This document shows positions 27,863-35,242 of a DNA stretch of 55,374 bases, in pieces (position 1 is the stretch's first letter; every line of letters starts with the position of its first letter). Source of the stretch: Candidatus Avidehalobacter gallistercoris (GTDB taxonomy: Bacteria > Bacillota > Dehalobacteriia > UBA4068 > UBA4997); contig DVMH01000029.1 in the NCBI GenBank assembly GCA_018715045.1, forward strand, positions 1-55,374, in the 5' to 3' direction. The notes beneath the pieces were generated by a model that saw only the letters and a list, made by a program, of their open reading frames with translations, had not been told where the DNA came from and ran no database searches. Made by a program: the position numbers and the translations under genes.

Positions 27863-29101
27863 TTAATAAATGCGTTTTACGGCAAAACCTTCGTCCTGCA
27901 ATGCTTCTAAAACCTCCTGAATGTGCAGGTGGCCGTTGGTTTCCACCGTTACTTCCAGCACAACCTTGTTGGAATAGCGGTCGATTGCCTTGAACTGGTT
28001 ATGCTGGAGCTCGATAACGTTGGCGTTGTGCTGTGCCAGCAGGCTGGCCACTTTCACGAGCTGCCAGGGCTTGTCGGGCAGCTCCACAGAGAAGCACATA
28101 ATGCGCCCGCGGCTGATCATGCCCTGGTTGATGATGGAGGAGATGGTTACCATGTCAATGTTGCCGCCGGAGATGGGGCAGACAATTTTCTTGCCCAGGG
28201 CAGCGCGCTTTTTGACGGCAGCCAGCGATACCACGCCGGAGGTCTCAGCAACAAGCTTGTGCTTCTCAAGCACCAGCAGGAACGCTTCCATAATATCTTT
28301 TTCGGTCACGGTGATTATGTCGTCCAGATACTGCGAGCATAGGGCAAATGTCAGATCGCCGGGGCAGCGCACTGCCACGCCCTCTGCACAAGTCTTCATG
28401 CTCTCCAACGTGCAGGGGCGGCCGTTATCAATGGATTTTTTCATTGACATCGCGCCAATCGGCTCCACGCCGATCACTTTGATATCAGGGCGTATTGCCT
28501 TTGCTGCCATGGCAATTCCTGCCGCCAGTCCGCCGCCGCCAATAGGAACGAGAATTTCGTCCGCGTCTGGCAGCTCCTGTAAAATTTCCAACGCAATGGT
28601 GCCCTGGCCGCAGATGACCTCATAATCGTCAAACGGATGAATGAACGTATAGCCATTTTCAGCGGCCAGCTGGATGGCCTTGTCGTATGCTTCGTCGAAA
28701 ACGTCGCCTGCAATCACCACGTCCGCGCCATAGCTTTTGGTGGCCTCAACTTTCAAGAGCGGCGTTACATTCGGCATGACAATGGTAGCCTTAACACCTC
28801 CCATTTTGGCGGAAATGGCGCAGCCCTGCGCGTGGTTGCCGGCACTGGCGGCGATAATGCCGTGCGCACTTTCCTCGCGGGAGAGCGAGCTTATCTTGTT
28901 GTACGCGCCGCGAATTTTGAACGAACCGGTGCGCTGCAAATTCTCCGGTTTGATGTAAACTTCCGAGCCGTATTCCTGACTGAAGAAAGCGCTGACCATA
29001 AGCGGGGTGGGCAACAGCACGTTGCGCAGATGCTCCTCGGCCTTTTGCACGTCCGCCAGGTGGTCACGGCTTAAGTATTCTTCGATTTGTTGCTTATCCA
29101 T
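27863..29101 (-). CDS. ilvA: Threonine ammonia-lyase with C-terminal ACT domain
   Basis: PLP enzyme that deaminates threonine to 2-oxobutanoate. The PLP lysine is in GSFKIRGAYNK, the cofactor phosphate loop is VPIGGGGLAAG, and ISGGNIDM lies near the end of the catalytic domain. A C-terminal ACT domain (VELPDKPWQLVKVASLLAQH) suggests allosteric control. At 412 residues it matches the single-ACT (TIGR01127) type. No other branched-chain genes are nearby, so it may be catabolic. Its SD (GGAGG) and promoter are clear. Confidence 0.93.
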   Translation of the reverse strand: MDKQQIEEYLSRDHLADVQKAEEHLRNVLLPTPLMVSAFFSQEYGSEVYIKPENLQRTGSFKIRGAYNKISSLSREESAHGIIAASAGNHAQGCAISAKMGGVKATIVMPNVTPLLKVEATKSYGADVVIAGDVFDEAYDKAIQLAAENGYTFIHPFDDYEVICGQGTIALEILQELPDADEILVPIGGGGLAAGIAMAAKAIRPDIKVIGVEPIGAMSMKKSIDNGRPCTLESMKTCAEGVAVRCPGDLTFALCSQYLDDIITVTEKDIMEAFLLVLEKHKLVAETSGVVSLAAVKKRAALGKKIVCPISGGNIDMVTISSIINQGMISRGRIMCFSVELPDKPWQLVKVASLLAQHNANVIELQHNQFKAIDRYSNKVVLEVTVETNGHLHIQEVLEALQDEGFAVKRIY

Positions 29102-29132
29102 GCGATGCCTCCAAGTTATATAATAATCACTT

Positions 29133-29161
29133 ATTATAAAACTTTATGCGTAAATAGTCAA
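29133..29161 (-). promoter_or_regulatory. ilvA promoter
   Basis: On the minus strand: TTGACT, a 17-bp spacer, then TATAAT, about 30 bp before the ilvA start. Confidence 0.85.
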
Positions 29162-29561
29162 TATTTTTTATGCCGGGGGTATGACTGGCAAATTGAATGT
29201 TTGGCGTATCCCTGTTAAATTTATACGCTGAAATAGGTTCATATTATAGTTTATCGTTTATACCTGCCCGTTGCCGAAGTTTTTTCAGTTGTGTAAAGCT
29301 CATCGCACATATCGATGGGCAAGAGTCTGATGCTGCTTGTGGTCTGTTAGCACCGATACCGGCAGCTATATGTTAAAATATTTTATCTGTTCTATGGAAT
29401 AAAGCAGTCGAGCGAAGTGTTTTGGTCTGTTGCTGTCCGTAGGCATAAAGCCTCGGTAACGCGGATACAGAGTTGCTAACAGGCATAATAATTTCTTAAT
29501 GGTTAAACTTCCTTGCAGCATCAAGGCTTATAACCTTGGTATAATTGCTTGTCAAAATAAC
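29162..29561. other. Gene-free stretch with possible structured RNA
   Basis: No gene is visible. CTGTTAGCA (29344–29352) and TGCTAACAG (29474–29482) are perfectly inverted and enclose nested pairings (TCCG/CGGA around AGGC/GCCT near 29448–29496), so a 140-nt folded RNA is possible. CAAGG/CCTTG (29522–29538) forms another small hairpin. Confidence 0.35.
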
Positions 29562-29590
29562 TTGACGGCGGAGCCAGAAAATGCTATACT
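29562..29590 (+). promoter_or_regulatory. tRNA-Val promoter
   Basis: TTGACG (29562–29567), a 17-bp spacer, then TATACT (29585–29590), 17 bp before the tRNA. Confidence 0.85.
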
Positions 29591-29607
29591 TAGCAGGAAC
29601 AGAATGT

Positions 29608-29684
29608 GGAGGCGTAGCTCAGTTGGTTAGAGTGCTTGCTTGACATGCAAGAGGTCACTGGTTCGATTCCAGTCGTCTCCACCA
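29608..29684 (+). tRNA. tRNA-Val (anticodon GAC)
   Basis: 77 nt including an encoded CCA. The acceptor arms GGAGGCG/CGTCTCC pair with one G·U. The anticodon stem CTTGC/GCAAG holds the loop TTGACAT, anticodon GAC. The T-loop GTTCGATTC is canonical. It has its own promoter and terminator. Confidence 0.95.
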
Positions 29685-29694
29685 AAAAACAGTG

Positions 29695-29728
29695 AAACGC
29701 CCTGATACTGCAGTATTGGGGCGTTTTT
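29695..29728 (+). terminator. Terminator after tRNA-Val
   Basis: AAACGCCC pairs with GGGCGTTT around an inner GATACTGCAGTAT hairpin, then TTTTT. Confidence 0.9.
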
Positions 29729-30041
29729 GTTTTGTTCTTACACGATTTTATTTACAATGTTCCAAATTGATTTTGTGTTCTTGTTTGCAAGTTGTGAATG
29801 ATAGTATGAATACCACAAGTAAATAGTAAGAGGAGTCCTGTTTATTGTGATTTCTCATTCTGCCTGTCCGCTCCATAAAGTGAGGAAGGGCGGGAAGCGG
29901 CGCAGCAATTTGCCAGAGAAAACAACGCCGCCGACAGGCTGAAATGATGTAGATTTGTTCATAGTCTTGTGTTATACTTTTCTCAAAGAAACAGAGCGAA
30001 AAAACGGAATTGAGATATTTAATTTTAAGGAGGACATTATT
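29729..30041. other. AT-rich gene-free stretch, left edge of accessory island
   Basis: No intact gene. A short GC-rich block (about 29861–29943) can encode KGGKRRSNLPEKTTPPTG in one frame and looks out of place in its AT-rich surroundings; it may be mobile-element debris. AAGGAGG at 30027–30033 belongs to the next gene. No copy of the tRNA 3' end was seen downstream, so integration at tRNA-Val is not shown. Confidence 0.35.
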
Positions 30042-30605
30042 ATGCTGTCAGAAGAAAGAAAAAAAGAGCTTAATGCTCTAATAGAGCGTGCGTCTTGTGC
30101 TGGAGATGAATATTATTTCGATATGGAACAAGATGAGTTTGACGAGGAAATGGAAGGATGTGAAGATGAAGAATTTTACAAAGGGTTCTGCCGCCAAAGA
30201 GAAATAGGGTTTGAGGCTTATCAAAAGGAGATTGCTGAATTATTTACGCATATCACGTCTGCCGAAGAACTCCATTACATGATTGCAGATTATAATTATG
30301 ATGATGGAATGTTTACAGTTGAACAGATTGTAATGAATCCTGCTTGCGATATAGTTACCGCCAAAATGGTGTACTGGCTTTGCCAGCCGAGATATTATTA
30401 TGATAATTATGGTAGTCCGTCAAAGTGTAGTGAAGAAGATGTGAACCGAGATGTGGCGTTACTCTTAACAAAAATGGAGGCAAAAGCTATTTCGAATGGC
30501 TTCCAGACTGGACTTGAATGGAATGGAGAATTAGTTGATGAACAACTCGATAATCTTGATTTCACACAGGAGCCATATTGCCATGTGCCTGTAGAATTTA
30601 GATAA
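30042..30605 (+). CDS. DUF4274 domain protein
   Basis: A 187-residue acidic cytoplasmic protein. The central SAEELHYMIADYNYDDG followed by NPACDIVTAKMVYWL is the DUF4274 signature; the domain's function is unknown and it often occurs singly in accessory regions, sometimes suggested as immunity-like. ATG 30042 has AAGGAGG 8 nt upstream; an open frame extends upstream to 29955 but lacks an SD. Base composition is distinctly AT-richer than the core genes, in line with transfer. Confidence 0.75.
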   Translation: MLSEERKKELNALIERASCAGDEYYFDMEQDEFDEEMEGCEDEEFYKGFCRQREIGFEAYQKEIAELFTHITSAEELHYMIADYNYDDGMFTVEQIVMNPACDIVTAKMVYWLCQPRYYYDNYGSPSKCSEEDVNRDVALLLTKMEAKAISNGFQTGLEWNGELVDEQLDNLDFTQEPYCHVPVEFR

Positions 30606-30720
30606 TAATTTTCCTTGATCGAGCAACACACAGTAAAACTAAATAAACTACCCATCACGAACAGCCAAGAAAATCGACTGTCCTTTTTCTATGCTGACAG
30701 GCGGAAAGGAGCGACTCACT

Positions 30721-30867
30721 ATGACGAAACGGAGAGAGAAACCCCGCCAGGAGTTGACCGCCGCTCCTCTGGAATTGGACGGGATAAAGCGGCGTTGGCA
30801 GCCATTTCTTGAACGTCTGCCGGAGTACCGGATGATTTATGAAGAAATCCTGTTCGGGAAGAAGTAA
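30721..30867 (+). CDS. Small basic protein, 48 residues, unknown
   Basis: ATG 30721 to TAA 30865–30867, with AAAGGAG 9 nt upstream, so translation is plausible. The product is basic at the N-terminus (MTKRREKPRQELTAAPLELD) and ends MIYEEILFGKK. Its GC content is higher than that of the neighbouring island genes, suggesting a separate origin such as a conjugative-transposon fragment. No function can be given. Confidence 0.5.
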   Translation: MTKRREKPRQELTAAPLELDGIKRRWQPFLERLPEYRMIYEEILFGKK

Positions 30868-30941
30868 TCTCATACCGAAGTATCAGGAGCATTAAAGTGC
30901 TTCTGACACTTTTTCGTCGATATTTTGGCTGGAAAAGACTT

Positions 30942-30971
30942 TTGGGAAGGAGATACAGAGTATAATATAAT
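30942..30971 (+). promoter_or_regulatory. Promoter of nucleoside-phosphorylase-like gene
   Basis: TTGGGA (30942–30947), an 18-bp spacer, then TATAAT (30966–30971); an overlapping second TATAAT starts at 30961. It argues against the ATG at 30974. Confidence 0.5.
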
Positions 30972-31003
30972 AAATGGATTTTATATTAGATGGGGTGAGG
31001 ATT

Positions 31004-32044
31004 ATGTATCGTTATCCTATAGACAATTTAGAGAAGCTTTCAAGACCTTTTGCGGTTAGTCCGGAAGATCATTCAATGGGGAATTCTTTAGTTCAATATA
31101 TGGGAATTAAAATTCACCCGCTACTAAAAGAATATAATTATGAGAAAATTGTAGTGCAGGGGAAATTTGACCGTTCCTCCGGAATATCTTATAAAGAGAA
31201 AACTAATAAATTGTTTAACTATATTCGTCCTACTGCTCAGATTAGTGACGAAATACTATATTTAAATTGTTTTCCGGGATTAGATTATGTCTTTCACTAT
31301 GGGAATGTTATAAAATCCTATCTTTCTTTAATGCAAAAGCCTTGCAACGTCTCAGGCATACTTCCTTCGGAAGAAGTATGTTGGACGGCTATAGCAGAAT
31401 CTGATTTAAAGTCTGTGCCTAAGTCGCATACAGTAATTATGGGGTATGTTGAGGGGTTGCAAAACATATCTTCCGATACTATATGGCATGGTACTGGTAA
31501 TTTTTTGTGGAAAAGTGTCTGTTTATCCTCCGGTGATGCCATTCTTCTTGGATGCAAGCATACATATTGGGGAGAAATTGCTGGAAGAATTGTATGCTAT
31601 TTGGCGTTAAATGGAGTCAAAAGAATTATATATTCTGGGAAATTAGGAACTTTAAATCCTAATTTAATTCCCAATTTAACAATTGCCACAGGCAATTCTA
31701 GCATTTTACCAAATGGGAAAGTCATAGAGTGGGATAATCTATTTGACGGTATAACTGACTCCCAAATATATTATGGTAGGCACATAACAGTGCCATCTGT
31801 CATGCAAGAAACAAAAAAATGGTTAAAAGCTAATTGCGGTGTGGCTGATTTTGTTGATCCAGAAATTGGACATATGGCACTTGCTGCTGCAAATTATGGT
31901 GTTGAATTTTCGTACTTACATATCATCTCAGATAATTTATCACACAAGTATGAATTTGATCTTTCAAACGAAAGAAAAACTACAGTAATACAAAATAGAA
32001 GTACTCTATTTAGAAAAATTAGAGAAGCAATTACGCGCCTTTAG
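31004..32044 (+). CDS. Nucleoside phosphorylase-like protein
   Basis: The C-terminal half (about residues 175–330) resembles the phosphorylase/nucleosidase fold: GVKRIIYSGKLGTLNP is the usual strand-glycine loop, NLTIATGNSSI a following strand, and FVDPEIGHMALAAANYGVEF occupies the place of the substrate-binding Met-Glu segment. The first 150 residues match nothing I recognise. I use ATG 31004 (GGGGTGAGG just upstream), because ATG 30974 lies at or before the likely transcription start. This gives 346 residues. No neighbouring purine genes occur; a defence or nucleotide-signal role is speculation. Confidence 0.6.
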   Translation: MYRYPIDNLEKLSRPFAVSPEDHSMGNSLVQYMGIKIHPLLKEYNYEKIVVQGKFDRSSGISYKEKTNKLFNYIRPTAQISDEILYLNCFPGLDYVFHYGNVIKSYLSLMQKPCNVSGILPSEEVCWTAIAESDLKSVPKSHTVIMGYVEGLQNISSDTIWHGTGNFLWKSVCLSSGDAILLGCKHTYWGEIAGRIVCYLALNGVKRIIYSGKLGTLNPNLIPNLTIATGNSSILPNGKVIEWDNLFDGITDSQIYYGRHITVPSVMQETKKWLKANCGVADFVDPEIGHMALAAANYGVEFSYLHIISDNLSHKYEFDLSNERKTTVIQNRSTLFRKIREAITRL

Positions 32045-32138
32045 ATTATGGGATTGCTCATTTATAGAAAAATTGCTCTTTAATAGATAGACTTGCAAGT
32101 TGAAAACAAATCTATTTATTAAAGGAGAGATGAAAATT

Positions 32139-32363
32139 ATGAGTCAATATGATGAATATGCCAAATTGGTTAGGGGTACAACTCGTGATACTACTACCAG
32201 GGGATTTCAGGCAAAATTGACTTTGCCTAGTTCTGTAACATTGCCGAGGACGGGCGATTATTATTGTTTTAGCAATTATATAATATATGTAATATCAATA
32301 TTGGTTCTGCGAGGTGATATTATGGATAAAAAAAGAAATATCGCTCTTTGTGCAGAAGCTTAG
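32139..32363 (+). CDS. Small protein with LPxTG-like C-terminal arrangement, unknown
   Basis: 74 residues. AAAGGAG (32121–32127) precedes ATG 32139. Residues 35–39 read LPRTG, then a hydrophobic stretch (NYIIYVISILVL) and a charged tail (RGDIMDKKR), the order of a sortase sorting signal. No N-terminal signal peptide is seen, which argues against surface display; a short membrane or precursor peptide is as likely. Its end overlaps the XRE gene in another frame. Confidence 0.4.
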   Translation: MSQYDEYAKLVRGTTRDTTTRGFQAKLTLPSSVTLPRTGDYYCFSNYIIYVISILVLRGDIMDKKRNIALCAEA

Positions 32364-32568
32364 AAAAGTTTTTTCTAATAACTTGGCTGTTTGCAGAAAA
32401 AATCAAGGTTACACACAGGAAAAAATATCGGAAATGGTAGGCATTAGTCAGGCTTTTTATTCGCAAGTTGAACTTGGTAACAATTTAGTTGGATTACCAG
32501 TTTTAATGAAGTTGACTAATGTTCTTGATGTTAGTGCTAATACATTATACGGACAGCTTGCAAAATGA
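32314..32568 (+). CDS. XRE-family helix-turn-helix regulator, start uncertain
   Basis: The HTH is clear: NNLAVCRKNQGYTQEKISEM followed by VGISQAFYSQVELGNNLVGL. With GTG 32314 the protein is 84 residues but that start overlaps the SD (GAGG 32311–32314). The best-spaced start, ATG 32322, reads MDKKRN and stops soon after; removing one A from the A7 run at 32328–32334 would give MDKKEISLFVQKLR and join the HTH frame. A frameshift, slippage or sequencing error in the run is therefore likely. It probably controls the island genes. Confidence 0.7.
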   Translation: MILWIKKEISLFVQKLRKVFSNNLAVCRKNQGYTQEKISEMVGISQAFYSQVELGNNLVGLPVLMKLTNVLDVSANTLYGQLAK

Positions 32569-32931
32569 AGATATGATTGATATAAGTAAGCCTGTTATGA
32601 TGTTATCCAATAGGTCAGAAAGATAAATTACTTTGATAACAAGACTAAAGACGCCGTACTTGCTGCCTGACGGAAAGGACAGCAGGAGCCTGTTATTTGC
32701 GTTTTCTAGCGCCAGACTCTGGTGATGAGTTGTTGTATCGACCGTTTTTCATTACTGCGATAACATACCCCAAGTTTATGTGGTGCCGTTTTGATGGAGA
32801 TGAAGAAACGACGCCAGTATGGGCGGATTTTACCGTTAAACTACGCGAGGTTAAGCCCAATGATTGAAAGCAGCCCGGCCTATAAACAGGCTATTTGTGG
32901 AGATGCAAGAAGAGTTTTCGCCCAAAATGAT

Positions 32932-32978
32932 AAAGAACGCCCAAGCGGTGTGCTTGCGGGGTTCTTTCTTATTTTTTG
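32932..32978 (+). terminator. Terminator-like hairpin in the island
   Basis: AAAGAAC (32932–32938) pairs with GTTCTTT (32961–32967) around an imperfect CCCAAGC/GCTTGCGGG inner stem, followed by CTTATTTTTT. Confidence 0.65.
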
Positions 32979-33140
32979 TACATGGTTTTTACACGGACAA
33001 ATACCGGTTAATTCATGGTGTATAGGTTCTGTGAGCGCCTGGATATCTCAAACAGCTCTTGGGCTGTTCTAATGTTCATATATCGGCCATTACTTTCGTT
33101 TTTTGTATATATTTTCATCTAATTGTAGCGTTAAGCTTTA

Positions 33141-33170
33141 GTATGCTTTTCAGGTATAAATATGGCATAC
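33141..33170 (+). promoter_or_regulatory. Possible LysR-type operator (GTATGC/GCATAC)
   Basis: GTATGC (33141–33146) and GCATAC (33165–33170) are inverted, centred about 60 bp before the predicted transcription start, the usual LysR activation position. GGTAT/ATACC is nested here too. A similar GCATA-AA-TATGC palindrome lies in the lysR promoter. Confidence 0.45.
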
Positions 33171-33181
33171 CAAACAAGTAT

Positions 33182-33210
33182 TTGATATGATAAAACTATT
33201 AGATTATAAT
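33182..33210 (+). promoter_or_regulatory. Promoter of the flavodoxin pair
   Basis: TTGATA (33182–33187), a 17-bp spacer, then TATAAT (33205–33210). Confidence 0.7.
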
Positions 33211-33337
33211 ATGGGCATAGTTGATGTGGCAGCTATATTGTTTATAGAAAAATAAATATCGGTGAGGAACTTTTCTCATGTGCGATTGTTTGAATCAAAT
33301 TTATTGCCGAATTTTTCGATAAAGGATCGTGTTCGTT

Positions 33338-34006
33338 ATGAAAAAATACTTTTTGGGGATAGTCGCTTTAGTCTTGCTGTTTGCTCTGACAAGCTGCGCA
33401 GGTTCTGATCAGAATGATACTTCAACAAGCAGTCAAGGAAACGACAATGTGCAGACAGGTAATTCATTGTCAACGGAGGCGGAAAATGGCGACTCTGCTG
33501 AAAGTACTGAACCTGAAATATTGGTGGCCTATTTTTCGGCTACTAACAATACAGCTGGAATAGCGGCGGATATTGCCGAAAGCCTGGATGCTGATCTATA
33601 TGCCATTACACCAGCAGAAGCCTATACGGCGGCGGATTTAGACTATAACAATGACAACAGCCGTACCAGTATCGAAATGAACGATCCGGATTCCCGTCCG
33701 GCTATTGGCGGCGACAGCGTGGAAAACATGGCCGACTATAATATTGTGTTTATAGGCTATCCGATTTGGTGGGGGCAGGCGCCGCGCATCATCAGTAGCT
33801 TTATGGAAAGCTATGATTTCAGCGGCAAAACTATCGTACCTTTTTGTACATCCGGCAGCAGCGATATCGGTTCCAGCGCCGCCAACCTTCAGACTCTGAC
33901 CGTAGATGCGGTTTGGCTGGCCGGGCAGCGCTTCAGCAGTAATGCTTCACATGATTCTATTGTGGAATGGCTGAACAGTTTGGCAATTAACGTCAGCGCA
34001 GAATAA
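33338..34006 (+). CDS. Flavodoxin-domain lipoprotein
   Basis: A lipoprotein signal (VALVLLFALTSCAG, lipid Cys at residue 20) is followed by a Ser/Thr/Asn-rich linker to about residue 65 and a flavodoxin domain to the end. The FMN-phosphate loop is YFSATNNT (the classic Gly replaced by Asn), with NSRTSIEMNDPDSRPAI, FIGYPIWWGQAPRII and PFCTSGSSDIGSS as further flavodoxin hallmarks. ATG 33338 follows AAAGGA by 11 nt. The protein should be membrane-anchored outside the cytoplasm and carry electrons. The next gene encodes a close sister domain, so a duplication is evident. Confidence 0.85.
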   Translation: MKKYFLGIVALVLLFALTSCAGSDQNDTSTSSQGNDNVQTGNSLSTEAENGDSAESTEPEILVAYFSATNNTAGIAADIAESLDADLYAITPAEAYTAADLDYNNDNSRTSIEMNDPDSRPAIGGDSVENMADYNIVFIGYPIWWGQAPRIISSFMESYDFSGKTIVPFCTSGSSDIGSSAANLQTLTVDAVWLAGQRFSSNASHDSIVEWLNSLAINVSAE

Positions 34007-34085
34007 AAATGTACGTCTTTTCTGTTTGCAAATTGCTGCCAAAGCCGTAAATTGATCTAAATAAATTAAAAGGAGACTGATTAAA

Positions 34086-35171
34086 ATGTTGAAAAAGTTG
34101 CCAATGAACAGAACCAGATTGAACATAATATTGTTCTTTTGCACGATTTTGACTTTTATTTTGCCTGCAACTGCTTGGGCTGCGGTTGAGGACACCGGCT
34201 TTTCTGATGTGAAGGCCGACGCTTGGTATGCCGACGCCGTTGTGTATTGCCGGGAAAACGGTTTGATGAATGGCAATTCGGCTACCGAATTTGACCCGGA
34301 AGACAGTTTGACCAGAGCCATGTTGGTTACAGTGCTTTATCGTCTGGAGGGTGAACCGGTGGTTGACGGTGACGATGGCTTCAGTGACACGACTGATGGA
34401 CAGTGGTACAGCGACGCTGTTTTATGGGCCATGCAGCAGAGCATAGTTAATGGTTATGGCGAAGGGCTTTTTGGACCCAATGATGCGATCACACAGGAAC
34501 AACTGAATCTGATTATGAGCCGGTATACTGAAGAGGCTGTGACGCAGGATATTCCCACCTTTACCGGCGACGCCAACCCCGCTACGCGGGCACAGGTGGC
34601 GGCAGTAATGTTGAATTTATCCACCTTTTTCCCGGGGACTTCTGCGGACGAAGAAAATGACAATCAAGGCAGTGAGCCGAAAATTCTGGTGGCATATTTC
34701 TCTGCTACCAATAATACGGAAAATGTAGCACGGCATATTGCTGCGACCCTCAATGCCGATCTTTACGAGATTACCCCGGAAACACCATATACTTCGGCAG
34801 ATTTGAACTATAACAATGCCAACAGCCGCACCAGCATTGAAATGAATGATCCTGATTCCCGCCCGGCCATTGGCAGCGACAGTGTGGCTAATATGGCTGA
34901 TTATGATACTGTGTTTATCGGATATCCGATTTGGTGGGGGCAGGCGCCGCGTATCATCAGTACATTTATGGAGACATATGATTTCAACGGTAAAACCATT
35001 GTGCCTTTCTGCACTTCTGGCAGCAGCAGTATCGGCAGCAGTGCCACTGGGCTGCATAGTTTAGCCGACGGTGCTGTTTGGCTGGATGGTCGCCGCTTCT
35101 CCGGCAGTACTTCTCAGATTGAAGTGGCCGCTTGGGTAAACGGCTTGAATTTGACGGCAGCAGGCAAATAA
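34086..35171 (+). CDS. Secreted SLH-domain–flavodoxin fusion protein
   Basis: A signal peptide (IILFFCTILTFILPATAWA) leads into two S-layer homology repeats (FSDVKADAWYADAVVYC near residue 39; FSDTTDGQWYSDAVLWA near 99), a degenerate third repeat, then a flavodoxin domain from about residue 198 (ILVAYFSATNNT to the C-terminus). SLH repeats bind cell-wall polymers, so the flavodoxin would be displayed on the wall. The domain is nearly the same as in the preceding lipoprotein. AAAAGGAG precedes ATG 34086; the 79-nt gap and single promoter suggest cotranscription. SLH–flavodoxin fusions are unusual. Confidence 0.88.
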   Translation: MLKKLPMNRTRLNIILFFCTILTFILPATAWAAVEDTGFSDVKADAWYADAVVYCRENGLMNGNSATEFDPEDSLTRAMLVTVLYRLEGEPVVDGDDGFSDTTDGQWYSDAVLWAMQQSIVNGYGEGLFGPNDAITQEQLNLIMSRYTEEAVTQDIPTFTGDANPATRAQVAAVMLNLSTFFPGTSADEENDNQGSEPKILVAYFSATNNTENVARHIAATLNADLYEITPETPYTSADLNYNNANSRTSIEMNDPDSRPAIGSDSVANMADYDTVFIGYPIWWGQAPRIISTFMETYDFNGKTIVPFCTSGSSSIGSSATGLHSLADGAVWLDGRRFSGSTSQIEVAAWVNGLNLTAAGK

Positions 35172-35194
35172 TAAGATATATTGTTAGCAAAAAG

Positions 35195-35232
35195 AAAGAA
35201 CTCCGAACCGTATTGGTTCGGAGTTCTTTTTT
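35195..35232. terminator. Bidirectional terminator between flavodoxin and alcohol dehydrogenase genes
   Basis: AAAGAACTCCGAACC (35195–35209) pairs perfectly with GGTTCGGAGTTCTTT (35215–35229), with T/A runs on both sides. Confidence 0.95.
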
Positions 35233-35242
35233 GCTGCTGCTT

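Larger units (their letters stand above)
32569..33181. other. Gene-free stretch with decayed coding sequence
   Basis: An open frame without a start (about 32670–32867) reads LAPDSGDELLYRPFF and ends FTVKLREVKPND before TGA, and TPYLLPDGKDSRSLLFAF appears in a shifted frame just upstream, so this looks like a frameshifted gene remnant of unknown family. A terminator-like hairpin follows. From about 33140 on lie the regulatory motifs of the flavodoxin gene. Confidence 0.45.

Noticed and set aside
27710-27910. 66-codon plus-strand ORF between nusB and ilvA
   Set aside because: It starts inside the terminator, has no SD and runs into the end of ilvA; coding is not supported.
29608-33300. tRNA-Val as a proven attachment site of an integrated element
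   Set aside because: No second copy of the tRNA 3' end and no integrase were found; the island border is only compositional.
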